A stretch of 64,000 bases of DNA from Agriotes lineatus (GCA_940337035.1 CALNHX010005305.1:1-64000), one strand, 5' to 3'; shown: positions 1-11,945, counted from the first letter of the stretch. Numbers and translations: made by a program. Notes: generated by a model not told the origin, from the letters alone.

Positions 1-80
1 AACTAACAATAATTAGTTCCGTCCTGTCAAAACCGTGTAATTGTCCGTTCCGATAGACTACCGTCAACAAAAAGCTTTTC

Positions 81-199
81 TCAATTTGAAGTTGATTAGT
101 CCCAATTTGAAGTTGTTTATTCTCAAATTGAAATTGTCTATTTCATTTTGAAATTGTTTATTCCCATTTTGAAATTGATTAGTCCCAATTTGAAGTTGA
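81..199. repeat. 21-bp tandem repeat, about 5.6 units
   Basis: Five full units plus a partial unit of a 21-bp motif (first unit TCAATTTGAAGTTGATTAGT plus C) run head to tail, with substitutions between units. Read on the minus strand the array is in frame with the reverse-transcriptase relic at 200-955, so it encodes a seven-residue repeat of the type NFKLGLI / NFKMGIN before stops intervene. It is directly contiguous with the RT reading frame. Whether the array was part of the element or a later local expansion cannot be decided here. Confidence 0.8.
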
Positions 200-955
200 A
201 ATGGTATAGTTTCCTAGTGATAGTTTTCAGCTCGTCATGCGTTCTTGCCAGTAAAATCACATCATCCGCGTATGCCTTGCACTGATGCAGGTATTTTAGT
301 ATTGTTTCCTTCACATTGATCCCACTGTTCCGTACTACTTGCTCCAAAGTTAAATTAAATAACGTTGTAGACAGTGGGTCACCTTGCTTTAGTCCATTAT
401 TGGTTTAGAATTTTTTACTTGTTTTCCCCTTTACTTTAACTTGGTTTATTGTTCGTTACAATGTCATTGAAACCAATCCCATTATCTTACTTGGAGCTTG
501 CAATTCTTCCATTGTTCTTAAGACTTTATTTCTGTTTAATTTGTCAAAAGCCTGTTGGAAGTCAATAGCGAGGACGTGAATATCGATCCCTTTTCTTAGG
601 CATTTTTCCTGAATAACTCTTAGAGTAAATATTTGGTCTACTGTTGAGCGGTTCCTTCTAAAACCGCACTGGTACTCAACTAATTCCGTTTCAGCCCATT
701 CTTTTAGTCTGCGGTTTATGAGTTGCGCTAGGACTTTGCACGACACATTCAATAGTGAAATCGGCCTGTAGTTGTTGCAATTAGCTTGGTCTCCTTTTTT
801 GTGAATAGGGGTTATAATAGTCTCTTCCCATTTTTGTGGCATTTGTTCTACCAACCAGATTTTTTCTATCAGCTTATGTAATTTCTGTATTAATTTTTCC
901 CCTCGATATTTTATTGCTTCTACCGGTATTTCATCAATTCCTGGAGTCTTATAAT
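200..955 (-). pseudogene. RTE-type non-LTR retrotransposon, RT domain fragment
   Basis: The minus strand encodes the central part of a non-LTR reverse transcriptase of the RTE group. Visible in order are a TPGIDEIPVEAIKY start, the HKKGDQANCNNYRPISLLN block, motif A (AIDFQQAFDKL), motif B (GLKQGDPLSTTLFNL) and motif C (AYADDV). The piece between motifs A and B is frameshifted and shortened near 456-480. The endonuclease and C-terminal domain are missing. Homology stops abruptly near 955 on the 5' side; on the 3' side the frame runs into a 21-bp tandem repeat. It resembles the intact element at 42721-47243 but is clearly older. No function is expected. Confidence 0.85.
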
Positions 956-1579
956 GGAGAACCCTTACCCTAGAAAATTGTACGCATTTCCTTTCTCGGA
1001 AAAACAAATTACATTGGAAAGTAATTATAAACATTTTCATATTAGTTATTTGGATACATATACTTGGCTTCTCTATTCGTATATAAAACAAGGGTTTTTT
1101 TGCCAATTTTTCTTGAAATGGAGCACCTTAAGTGGCTTAAATTGTAATTTCATGTTCAAACACGTATATCTGGAAAACAGTTGAATTTAGAGGTATGAAG
1201 TAACATATCACATGGGTAGCGGGTAGACACTCTCTGTGACCCCGACAGAGGTAGGTTTACTTCAGGAACGCGCCCTTGCTCACTTGAGCCTGGTTATCTC
1301 TTACTCCCTACCTAGAGAGAAACCATGTCCTAACCCCAAAAATCCAGACCCATCCTACATAAAATCCCACCCACCAACACGCCTGGCAAGCGTGGTGATA
1401 TATAGCCAACCTCTTCAAACAAACAAACAAAATGGCGATCACAAAACAAAAATGAAAGTTACCCCAGGTGGGTAGGATAGAATATCCACAGTCCCACACT
1501 GGCCTGCCGGTCAGCCTCATGGATTCTGGGGAAAGCAAAGGAGGGTCATATAAACATGAGAAACAGAAAAGAAAACAAA

Positions 1580-4500
1580 ACAAATTAAACTTAGCAACCT
1601 ACAACACCAGATCCATGGCAAAAGATGAAAAGATATATATGAACTCGACGAGGAATTAACAAAAATTAAATGGGACGTAGTAGGATTATCCGAGGTGAAA
1701 CGAAGAGGCAAACAAAGTATAGAACTTCAGACAGGAAACCAATTATACTACAAAGGTCCTGAAGACGAAACATATGGAGGCATAAGATTCATAGTAAAAA
1801 AGAGCATAAAACAAAATGTAAAAACTTTCAAACCCATTTCCAACAGAGAAGGCTATATAATAATAGAAATAAATAAAAAGTTAAAAATAAAACTTATTCA
1901 AGTATATGCCCCCACTTCAAACCACAATGACAACGAAACTGACACATTTTATGAAGAAATTACAACAGCAATAGAGGATACACCTATAAAATTAACTATC
2001 ATCATGGGCGACTTCAATGCAAAAATCGGAAAGAAGCACAATGAGACAGACAACAAAGTAGGCAATTACGGATACGGAACAAGAAACCCACGCGGTGAGA
2101 AACTCATTAACTATCTACAACAACAAGACCTATATGCAATTAACACATTTTTCAACAAAAAAGATAATAGAAAGTGGACGTGGATATCACCGAATGGAAA
2201 GACAAAGAACGAAATTGACTACTTTCTCTGCAAAAACCGAGAGATTTTTGAAGATGTCACAGCACTAAACAGATTTACCACCGGCAGCAACCACCGAATG
2301 TTGAGAGCTAGAATACAATTGAATTATAAGTTAGAAAGGAAACAACAGTACAAAAACCTAGCCATAATAAAGCATAATAAAATAAGAGAAAAAGGAGAAG
2401 AATTCAGAAAACTACTAAGAGAATCGGAAACATCACAAGAAGAGATAGACCTCAACAAAATCAATAACAACATAAATAATAAAAAACTATTAACAGCAGC
2501 TATGAAAGTAGCTAAGAAGAACAAACAAAGGAAAACAGAAGAAGCCAACAAACAAAAAAACTACTGGACAAAAGACGAACAGCCCTACATGAGGGAAAAA
2601 GGAACACAATAGAATATACAGAACTGAACAAAACAATAAAAATCTGGTGTGATACACTCACACAACTTCCTTTTACAGTGATCTTATAATTAGCCAAAAA
2701 TTAGATTTTTAATTTTTAAGCATTTGTCAAAAATTACAAATTCTACAAAAACGGTACAAAATAGAGTTAGTTAAAGAGACAATTTTTTTCTAGAATTTTA
2801 AGCTGAATTTAAAATGTAATAATATACCGGGTATTGTATTTAAAATAGGAGTTAATAAAAAAAATAGAAAAAAACAGAAGAAACCCACTTTAGAAGTATT
2901 CAACTGGAAAATCACCTATCTCACAATAATACACATTAAAAATTTAATAAAAATATAAAGTTTGAAAAAAAATTGTTAGAGCCGTTTTTAAAAAAATCTA
3001 AAAAATCACAAGAGTAAACACATACTTCCAGTTATACGATTTTCTTCAAAAGCTTGCTATCTCATCTACATAGTACACAAACCTTATATATGAAGTTTCA
3101 ACGCCATACCTCTTTTCGTTTTTGAGATATTCTGTTCACAGACAGACAAACACACAGAAAGACCAATGAACAAAAACATGTTTTTTGGGTTCAGGGGACT
3201 CTAAAACGTGAAGATCTGTTGAAAACTCAATTTCGAATTTTTGGGGTGAATCCAATACTTCCTTTATCGTAAAAGGAAGTAAAAAGGAGGATAAAAGAAG
3301 ATTTAAGAAAGTACAATGAAAACAAAATAGAGAAAATAATAGAACCGAATTGTGAATTCAACTGCCTAAGGCCATGCTTAGGTAAACCAAAGGTTGTTTC
3401 CATAAAAGAACAAAACGGAAAAAAACAAAGAAATATAGATGAAATAACAACAACAGTGGAAATATTCTATAACAACCTATATGCCACAAAAATAAAACCT
3501 GACGCCGACGAAGAGAAAAGCATACAACAAAAAATAATGAACGTGAATTCGGAAGAATTGCCAGATATTGAAATCTATGAAATTGAAGCTGCCCTATCGC
3601 AATTAAAAAACAATAAAGCCCCCGGACCGGACAGGATATTGGCCGAAATGCTAAAGGAAGAGAAGAATATAATAATGGAAAAATTGAAAGTGCTATTCAA
3701 CCATTGCCTCCATAAAAGCGAAATTCCCAACAACTGGAATGAGAGCATAGTTATATTGATTTTCAAGAAAGGAAGCAGAGACAACTTAAAAAATTATCGC
3801 CCTATCTCCCTGTTATCACAGATTTATAAACTTTTCATGAGAGTAATAACCAACCAATTGACACACAAAATGGACACTTACCAGGCTATAAAACAAGCTG
3901 GATTCCGAAAGGGGTATAGTACATCCGACCATCTACTGACAATGAAAACATTAATTGAAAAGGCAAATGATTATCATCTGAATCCATATATTGTGGATTA
4001 TGAAAAGACGTGGAACTGTGGGCTGTGGAAAGAGCCATGAACAATTGCCGAATTGATTCTCGCTACAGAATACTCATTCATAACATATATGAAAAAGCGA
4101 CTATGACTGTGCAATTAGATAGAGACACCACCAAACCAATATCATTAAAAAAAGGGGTTCGGCAAGGCGATGTCATCTCCCCAAAGCTTTTTACACTTGT
4201 AATGGAAGACATGTTCAAACAGCTAAAGTGGTCACAAAAAGGAATAAATAGGTATAAATGGAAAAAAGCTAAACCATCTCAGATATGCAGATGACATTGT
4301 ACTCATTACAACAGACTTTGAAGAACTACAGGACATGGTAACACAGCTGTCGCAAGCTTCAGAGAAAATAGGCCTTAAAATCAACATGTCTAAAACCAAG
4401 ATAATGACTAACACCGATGATACAAGAAAAATAAGCCTCAACAATGTTAACTTAGAGACAGTAAATTAGTATATATGTATATCTTGGACAAATACTCAAA

Positions 4501-5040
4501 GTAAATAAAGAAAACCAAACTGCCGAAATTATAAGAAGAGTTAGACTGGCTTGGGCTGGTTTTGGAAAATTAAAAGGGGTGCTAACAAACAGAAAAATAT
4601 CTGAATATCTTAGAACAAGAGTATTCGACCAATGTGTTCTTCCAATTCTGACTTATGGCTCACAAACTTGGACACTAACTAAAGCAAACATGGATAAGAT
4701 AGCAAAAACACCGAGATCCATGGAAAGAATAATGATAGATGTAAAACTATCAGACAAGAAAACGAATATCTGGATCAGACGAATAACAGTAGAGGTGGAA
4801 GATGCCCAGAGAACGGGTAGCAAAACTGAAGTGGGACTTTGCAGGACATAATGCCAGACAATCAGACCAACGATGGAACACAGTAATACAGCAGTGGAGG
4901 CCATGGTTGGGAAAAAGGTCAAGAGGCTGCCCACAGATGAGATGGGAAGATGATCTAAAAAGAGTGGGAGGCTTACACTGAGACAGAGACAGAGACAAAT
5001 GGAGAAGTTTGAAGGAGGCTTATGTCCAAAATTGGATGAC
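1580..5040 (+). pseudogene. RTE endonuclease-reverse transcriptase, broken
   Basis: The single polyprotein of the 1211-5067 element. The apurinic-type endonuclease opens with LNLATYNTRSMAKDEK, then VGLSEVKRRG, IQVYAPTSNHN, IMGDFNAKIGKK and a final TGSNHRMLRARI. After the Helentron-like insert it resumes at RRIKEDLRKYNEN, followed by NNKAPGPDRI, NYRPISLLSQIYK, motif B (GVRQGDVISPKLFTLVMED), motif C (RYADDIVLI) and a C-terminal part ending AYVQNWMT near 5040. Frame changes are visible near 1645, 2592, 4010, 4265 and 4800, with an in-frame stop near 4468. The leader 1211-1580 is a plausible 5' UTR. The RT core is intact enough for confident assignment, but the gene cannot make a full protein. 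Confidence 0.88.
2643..3286 (+). mobile_element. Helentron-like non-autonomous element, copy 1
   Basis: The first of three copies of the same 0.64-0.68-kb family in this window (others at 17217 and 51577). It begins TCTGGTGTGATACACTCACA, containing the hairpin GTGTGA-TACAC-TCACAC, followed by ACTTCCTTTTAC. It ends with the hairpin ACTTCCTTTATCGTAAAAGG then AAGTAAAAAG. The same 12-mer ACTTCCTTTTAC therefore lies inverted near both ends. A CAGACAGA-type microsatellite lies inside. Terminal hairpins, subterminal inverted repeats, an internal microsatellite and no visible target duplication match the HINE/DINE-1 style of Helentron derivatives. It interrupts the RTE reading frame between TIEYTELNKTIK and RRIKEDLRK. 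It has no coding capacity. Confidence 0.7.
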
Positions 5041-5077
5041 ATAAAGACAAAGAAGAAGAAGAAGAAGTAACATATCA

Positions 5078-5869
5078 AAAGAAAGCTTATTAGTAGGGCT
5101 TCCGGGGGAATGCAAAATTATTAAATTTGCAAATATTGATCGCCCTATATATGAGTAATACCCAGAACCACCATTTTTCTATTTCATCATACAAATGTTT
5201 TCTGTTACAGCAGCCGCCTGAAATTCAGCATTTGTTTGCATAAAATTGTTAATATCCCCAAAACAGTTGACGTCAGACCCATACAACTTGATACAAAACT
5301 TTCAACTTACCTATACATACATAAGACATTCCATTTAAAGAAGTAGCTTGATTTGCTACATTTTTCGAGCCGCCGTGTACAATCAAAACTATTTTAGCAA
5401 TGTACAGCACCTTCGTACCAACAACTTTTATATACACCCTCGTTTCCGGACCCAGTATTTATTTTACTTTTCACTTTAGCAAAGCTAGAGCGGTTTATTG
5501 TCCCTTTTTTAAACAGTGTTAATTTAAATTGCTTTTTTATTTGTTGAAATCGAAAAGAAAAATAAATATTGTACTCGTATATTGTACTGAAAAATATGTT
5601 TTTATTTCTACCTCTTTTATTCTAAATATCTACCTAGTACCATCTCATAGTAGGTAGTACCTACCTAAACTATTAGTTTAGCCTTACTGTTCAATCTACA
5701 AAAATCAATTGACTACCCCTTAGAAAGTCTCTGGATCTGCCTATGATTTAGTTATATAAATAAGTTTTGAAATTGAATAAATAATTTCAAATAAATATCA
5801 TGTTACCTGTTTTTGTACTAGTTACCACAATAGCACTTATTTATTTTGTTAGTTACTATGGATTATGGA
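5078..5869. other. Intergenic stretch, nothing recognised
   Basis: AT-rich sequence with no credible reading frame, tRNA-like or hairpin structure beyond short runs of TACCTA type near 5630-5670. The part from about 5745 to 5869 is shared with 39895-40025, so it is repeat-derived and probably belongs to the same element as the foldback that follows. Confidence 0.5.
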
Positions 5870-6057
5870 CTAGTGAATAAAGTAGCATTTTATCCACACT
5901 CATTGTTAAAATGTTACTCTATCATGGAGATTTTCTAGATAAAATACAGCTTTTTTCCAAAACCTACTTGTAAAGTTGTGTTTTATCTATCAAAATCTCT
6001 ATGGTAAAGTAATATTTTAACAATGGGAGTGGATAAAATGGTACTTTATTCACTAGT
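5870..6057. repeat. Foldback element with arms of about 80 bp
   Basis: An inverted repeat. The left arm CTAGTGAATAAAGTAGCATT, continuing through TTATCCACACTCATTGTTAA, is mirrored on the right by TTAACAATGGGAGTGGATAA and TACTTTATTCACTAG. The arms differ at several positions. A relative occurs at 39895-40140 together with the same roughly 125-bp left flank. It is probably a MITE; no unambiguous target duplication is visible because the ends are themselves palindromic (ACTAGT). Confidence 0.7.
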
Positions 6058-6475
6058 GAATAAAACAACAATTATTTTAAGCAAACAATTTATTTTAAAT
6101 CCTATACGCTTTGATAAATCTTGCTATATTTTCACCGTTTAGTAAATCTTCTATTTCGTTGTTCATTAAGCGCCTATATTCCTCTTCTCCTGCTTTCTTT
6201 AATCCGTAAATTCTTCTTATTACTTTTCTTTCAAATATTTTTAACTTGTCTTCGTCCTTTCTTGATAAGCACATCATTTCAGCTGTATATGTAGTAACAG
6301 TTCGGATTGTAGCTTTATATATTTTAAGTTTTGTTCTTCTACTCAGCTTTTTGTTTATCAATAATCCTTTGAACCTGTAATATGCCCTGTTTCCTGCTTG
6401 TATTCGATGTTCAATCTCTTTGCATCTTTCGTTGGTTCCGTTGATTACTGTACCTAGATATTTGAAGCTTTCTAC

Positions 6476-7601
6476 TAGTGATGGGCATAATCGGATGATT
6501 TCAATAATGGGAATGTTCCATTTTGGAATGTTTATAAAATCGGAATATCATCCGATTATTTTACATTCCGTAAATGCAAGCAAGGGAAAACGAGCAAAAC
6601 AACAAGCGGAAGGAAGATGAAGTGCGTCCAAATTTGCGATTCGAGCACTCGCCGTTGCGCCGTAAGCCCTTATCTGCGTTGGCATCTGTTGTTTGGGTTT
6701 GTTAGGACGACCAGTAAAACAATTTATGAGTTTGAGTCGCACAGTGGGATGTGAGGAAATAAAATATTTTTTCCCGCTGCTGATCATGTAAGTCAGTGAT
6801 ACAGCCTTAGTAACAAAACGTGTAAGTCGGTGATTATATTTGTTTGCTGCTTTCCCTTGACAACGGAATTTAATATTATTATTAAGTTCCTAGGATAATA
6901 AAATTAGCAAAGCAAGATGCAGATTTAGACGTTTTGTTTAGAAATTGCAAGTGTTTATGTGACATGTGACACTCACAGGTAACACAACTCACGAAAACTA
7001 ATCCTGGTGACAGGTGACAAACTAAATGATTTTTTCAAAAATCAAGACAAATTTCGATGAGCAGCGGGAAAAATATAATAAGATAACTCGGAATGTATCG
7101 CCTATTAACATTTTCGGCAGGCAACAAGCCGCGACTTCGCCTTGGCTTGTACTTGCCAACCTCAAATGTTAATAGGTCCTTACATTCCTTGTTACTTAAA
7201 TAACTATTTCAAATTATTACAGTAGTTACCTTAATAGACTTTCGGAAAATGGTAGTAATATTTTAAAGTTTAATGGCACATAAAGTACATAATAGATAGT
7301 ATAAAACAATACATGAATTTGAAGTCTGTAAGGTGTACTATCTAATAATTAATCTACGAAATACCACTGCCATTAGTGCCAGCATATAGCAGTCAAGTGA
7401 GTCAACACAACATTCCGTATTCCCTTCAGTTCAAATTGGCATTAAGATAATCGAATTCCGAAAGTTCCGAATTTTGTGTACCGAACAGTAAAATAATCGA
7501 ATTCCGAAAAGTTCCGAAACGTTCCGAAATAATCGGAACCTTCCGATTTTTTGAACAATCGGAAACTTTCCGATTATTCATTCCGGATAGGCCCATCACT
7601 A
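6476..7601. mobile_element. Non-autonomous hAT element, copy 1
   Basis: Ends are TAGTGATGGGC and GCCCATCACTA, perfect 11-bp inverted repeats. They are flanked by an 8-bp duplication CTTTCTAC at 6468-6475 and 7602-7609, which fits the hAT preference nTnnnnAn. Subterminal sequence is rich in short CGGAA / TTCCG motifs repeated in both orientations, as expected for transposase binding sites. There is no transposase reading frame. A second copy in opposite orientation lies at 37884-39366. Subtracting copy-specific inserts, both copies reduce to about 690-700 bp, so this is one family. Confidence 0.92.
6766..7206. repeat. Secondary inserts inside hAT copy 1
   Basis: Comparison with hAT copy 2 shows about 0.43 kb present only here. 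It contains two structures: an inverted repeat TTTTTTCCCGCTGCTGATCA (about 6766) versus GATGAGCAGCGGGAAAAATA (about 7056-7075), and directly after it a foldback 7087-7190 in which GGAATGTATCGCCTATTAAC is mirrored by ATGTTAATAGGTCCTTACAT. Both look like small MITEs that landed in the hAT element after it split the RTE relic. Boundaries are approximate. Confidence 0.6.
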
Positions 7602-8129
7602 CTTTCTACTTCTTCAAATTGGTAATTGCCTATCTGTATCATTCCTAACTTGCTCGTTATCTTTTTGCAACACTGCATGTACTTCGTTTTGCTTTGATTT
7701 ATTTCTAAACCTCAAACTCTTGTTTCATCTATAAATTTTGTAAATGCCTCAATCATGCTCTTCCGGTCTCTTGCCAGCACCACAATATCATCAGCGTAGG
7801 CTACTATTTGTACTGCTTTCCGATTGACTTCGCCCGTTATTCCTACCGCTTTCATTGCTCCGTCCAGGACCATATTAAATATCATTGCTGAGAGGGCGTC
7901 TCCTTGTCGCACATTCTTCAGTGTTTCCTTCTTCTGTTTTCACCACCACATTCGACCCTTCCATTGACATTTGCATTAGCCTTATCAGTTTTGTAGGCAC
8001 TCCCATCTTCAAAGCGTCTTCACTTATTTTTTCTCGACGCAGGTTATCAAAAGCTTGTTTGTAGTCGATAAATAGCATATGTATTCCAATTCCGTGTTCG
8101 TAACCACGACCTTTCTTCACTGAGTATCC

Positions 8130-8726
8130 AATAGTCGGCGCATTTTGTTACAGCACTTCTTGTAACAAAGGCTAGGGGTGAGTATTTGGCAAGATTCCCG
8201 ATTTTGTCTTAGTCATTTTGTAGATAACAGCTCTCAAGCGTATGAGTTATGCTTTGCACGCTTGAGGGGCTGATTATTAACGCCGTTAACGCGGTTTTCG
8301 TCGTGTAACAAACTGGCTAATTGTTAGTGTCATAATAACGTTTTTGTGCTGTAACAGTTAATCAAATGGCAAACATGGCATCTCGTCAGTTATAGTAAAT
8401 GCGGGGTGTAAGTAATTCACTTCTCTAGGGAAGTAAGTACATTGTCATGGAAACTGTTAACAATTTTTGTAAATGTTTCCTACATCCCTCAAATCAGACA
8501 GTGTATCAGTTGCAGGCAAGGTAGTGGAAAAACAAACTTTTAGATATCTAATTCTAAGATAACGATTAAGTTCACGATGGAAATAGAATCAGAAGACATA
8601 CTACATGAGTCGTGACAGTGAGTAGGACGTATTCTGCAGTGCTGTGGCTATTCTATGAATATAAAGTCATCAAGTATATTAACCTGCATTTAATACCGCA
8701 CATACTGTAGTAAATAAGGTTTTACC
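8130..8726. other. Stretch upstream of the CR1-like ORF1, no gene seen
   Basis: No credible coding frame. It lies between the truncated end of the RTE relic and the ATG of the CR1-like ORF1 at 8727. The part nearest 8727 may be the 5' untranslated region of that retrotransposon, but I see no boundary or target-site duplication marking its start. Confidence 0.4.
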
Positions 8727-9365
8727 ATGGCTGGGGACCGTCAGTTAAGATCAAACAGTGTCAGTGACGATGATGCAACTGCGCAAAAAATTGTTGAGAA
8801 ACTCCTAGCTTCCGACAAGTTTCTGAGTTCAATTAGTGACCGACTATTTGCGAAAATGGAAAAAAAGTTGGACAAACTCTTTAAACCATATGTCGAGAAA
8901 ATAAATAATTTGGAAGAATAGCTGCAAGAACCGCATAATAAGATCGAAGCGCTTGAACAATATTCTAGGCGTGGCAACCTTAGAATATTTGGATTTGAGG
9001 AAAAAAATGGTGAAAATACCGACATCACTGTTACCAATTTCTGTAATCAACATTTTGGGGTCAATATTTTGACACAAGCCATTGATGTTAGTCATCGTAC
9101 GGGAAAGAAGCATAATACCAAAGATAGACCCAGGACCGCGCCAGCATCAGTCGCCGCCTGTGTGCAGAGCCAAATTTGCCGCCCCAAAATTTACATTTTT
9201 GTTGTAAAATATAAATTTTATGTAGTACATACCTAGTTTAATTGTAACAAATCAAATTAATTTAAGTGAAAAACAGAAATTTTTAAAAAGTTTTATTAAC
9301 AATAAAATTTACAAAAAAAATAGTGGAATAAAATTAATTAAAAAAAACAACAAAATTTTAGAAAA

Positions 9366-11945
9366 TTATAAAAAAACAACTTTCCTAGCTTTTTTCTCCG
9401 CAAATTCTTTAATTACTAATTCTAAATCGATGGAATCCATCGTGTCGCTTTCTATTGCTATTATAGAAAGATTATTTAATCTGTTTTGTGACAGTGTGGA
9501 TCGCATATAATTTTTAATAATTTTTAGTTTGGAGAAAGATCTCTCACCAGACGCAACTGAAACTGGTAACGTGAGTAATATTCTAAGAGCTATTGACATA
9601 TTTGGAAATGATGCTATGAGCTGATTTTCAAAAATATATTCAAGAATGGACTGGGGCTCTAACTGATGCTTTTCAGCTGAAGTAGGTTGAAGATGTAATT
9701 TTAAAGATTTTATCTCTTCAAATAATTCCATCTACATCTGATTCCTTTCTAGAATCATCAGTTAGATGAAGATGTAAATCTTTACAACATTGTAATAGCT
9801 CGTTTTCCGTTAAATCAAACATATTATAGAGAAATCCAAACATAGTATCATATCTTGTTATTCCCTCAAATCTGTCTCTTAAAGACGATAAAGTTTGATC
9901 AAATATATTAAAATAAACGTTAACTTTATAATAATTTTTTGGATCAATAATTGGTTCATCACTGTGTTCATAATCAAATTGTCTGGGTTTTCTTCGTGGT
10001 CTAACAGACTGAACAGCAGGGAAATTAGGTTCAATACCGAGTTCATCCGCAAGTGTATTAGCGTCAGTAAGAACATTATTGAATTCTTCATCTGATCGAA
10101 GAGCTAAGAAAAAATCTAACAAATTTTTAAAATGCTCTAAGCAAGTTTTTATATTTATAGTAGGATTTTGCATCATCGTGCTCAAAACATTAATTTTGAT
10201 TAAAATATTGTACCAAATAATTGTTGAGCACAAAAATTTATAACTCTGAATTTTTAATGCCAAAGATTTGGCTTGATGTGAAGCACTGTGGTCTTGTACG
10301 GATAAACGATCTTCAATTACTTCTACCAATGCATCATATATTTGCCCAATTTGGTAACGCAGGGGCTTCACAGCGTCTATTCTACTAGACCACCGTGTAT
10401 CACTAAGTGATTTTAAATTCAAATTTGTTGTGTGTTTTTTCAGAATTGACCATCTTTTTACCGACGCAGAAAAAAAAACAAATAATTCTTGAACTATATC
10501 AAAATAACCAGAAGTCTCAAAAGAAAGTTTAGCAGCATCGTTCACTAATAAATTTAATGTATGGGCTGTACACGGCACAAAAAATGCTGGCGGATTTATT
10601 TCTAAAATTTTTTTTTGCAAACCATTATGTTTGCCGTGCCTATTTGCCCCATTATCGTACCCTTGGCCACGCATGTCGTAAATATTTAAATTCAACTTTG
10701 AAAGTAAATTCATTAAAAATTCACTTAAACCCACTCCAGTTGAATCATTAATAGGACAAAATTCTATAAAATGATCGCGTATTTCAATTTTTTTTGAGGA
10801 CTCATGCAACATTGTAAATCTAAAAATTATAGTCATTTGTTCGATATGACTAATATCCGGTGTACAGTCAAGAATGATAGAATAGTATTTACATTTTCTA
10901 ATTAAATCCAAAATATTATTTCTAATTTTGTTACCAATGACATCTATTATTTCATTCTGAAATTTGTCCCCTAAATAATTTACCATTCGTGTTTCATCTT
11001 TTTGTGACTTTTGAATCCGAAGCACATGTTCTGACATAACAGAATCAAATTTTGAGATCATCTCAACAGCTTTTAAAAAATTACCGGTATTGCTTTCAAA
11101 TAATTTATTAGATTGCCCGCGTAAAGCAAGACACTGTCGTGACAAATATTGTATTATTAAAATTATTCTCTCAATCACAGCATGCCAGTGCTTTGCTTCT
11201 GCATTCAACAAACGCAGTTGCGTCTGGTTTACAGTTTGTTCTTTTGATAACAATTTTATAAGTTCTAACTGATTTTTAACATTTGCATTGTGAGTATCAC
11301 TTTTTACGTGCCTTGAAATCAATAGTGACAAATGCTGCCAGTCAGAAACACCTTCCTTTTGCGAAAAATTGTTTTTAATTTTGCCAAATATTGTACAACA
11401 AAAGCAATAAACTGCATTATTTTTTATTGAATAAACTAACCACGGTCTATTAATTTCTTCTCCATTTGGAAGAGAACGGTAGAAATATTTTTCGAAAACC
11501 TTCGACCATTTTCATTAGTTGGGAAATTAAATTGCGTTACCTGAACAGGCCCTCTTTCTACTAAAATTTTTGTTAATGTTGTTGATATTATCTCAGGCCA
11601 CTCTCCAGGATCATCTGAGGTTGCTGTGTCCTGCTGCGACTGCTGTGAATCTGATGAGCAGCCAAATTTCTTTAGTTCAGAAAGCCTTGATGAGGATGAC
11701 GTGCTGGCTTCTTCAGCGTCACCAACTTCTCTTCTCTCTGGTTTTGGAGACTCCGAGTCAGATGAAGTCACCTTCTCTTCCCCAGATTCAGAATCTTCCA
11801 TCATAATTTCCATTTCGACTTCTTGGACGCACGGCTCATTAAGTCGCCCGGAAAGAGAACTAGAGCTTGATTCTAATGCTTCCGCTGACACATTTTCTGG
11901 CTTCAAATATTTTTCTAAAGTATTGGCCAGTTTTTTCTTTTCTTC
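9366..11945 (-). pseudogene. hAT transposase (DUF4371 plus hATC dimerisation), frameshifted
   Basis: Reading from 11945 downward: an acidic, serine-rich N-terminus (KPENVSAEALESSSSS, MEDSESGEE), then FNFPTNENGRRFSK entering a TTF/ZMYM-like zinc finger (RPWLVYSIKNNAVYCFCC), the RNase-H-like core with SIILDCTPDISHIEQM, the GQGYDNGANRHGKHNGLQ and PCTAHTLNLLVNDA signatures, SDTRWSSRIDAVKPL, and a C-terminal hATC domain (SVASGERSFSKLKIIKNYM, RSTLSQNRLNNLSIIAIE). Two single-step frameshifts are visible: one near 11487 in an A-run just after RRFSK, one near 9728 just before the hATC segment. The 5' end is cut by the CR1-like insertion at about 11946; a possible upstream exon with acceptor TTCTAG lies near 16191. 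The core motifs are intact, so the family call is firm, but the copy is dead. Confidence 0.9.

Larger units (their letters stand above)
1211..5067 (+). mobile_element. RTE-type retrotransposon insertion with target-site duplication
   Basis: A nearly complete non-LTR retrotransposon on the plus strand. The 14-base string GAAGTAACATATCA occurs immediately before it (1197-1210) and again across its 3' end (5064-5077); the first four bases merge with the (GAA)n tail, so the real duplication is 10-14 bp. The element has a roughly 370-bp leader, an endonuclease-RT reading frame from about 1580, and a purine (GAA)n tail at 5049-5067. A 644-bp Helentron-like element sits inside it at 2643-3286, so the RTE itself is about 3.2 kb. 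Frameshifts and stops show that it is dead. Confidence 0.88.
6080..8125 (-). pseudogene. RTE-type retrotransposon relic, split by a hAT element
   Basis: Minus-strand RTE fragment in two parts, 8125-7610 and 6475-6080, separated by the hAT-type insert 6476-7601. The upstream part holds motif A (FIDYKQAFDNL), motif B (VRQGDALSAMIFNMVLDGAM) and motif C (AYADDIVVLA). The downstream part holds VESFKYLGTVINGTNER, HRIQAGNRAYYRFKGLL and a C-terminal region ending NGENIARFIKAYRI. A frame change near 7912 separates motif A from B. The 5' half (endonuclease) is missing. Same clade as the intact element at 42721-47243. Confidence 0.87.

Noticed and set aside
81..199. Possible CRISPR-like array
   Set aside because: Units are directly contiguous without spacers, and the context is a eukaryotic transposon relic.
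4653..5078. 141-codon minus-strand frame rich in Phe and Ser
   Set aside because: Antisense shadow of the RTE coding region and its (GAA)n tail.
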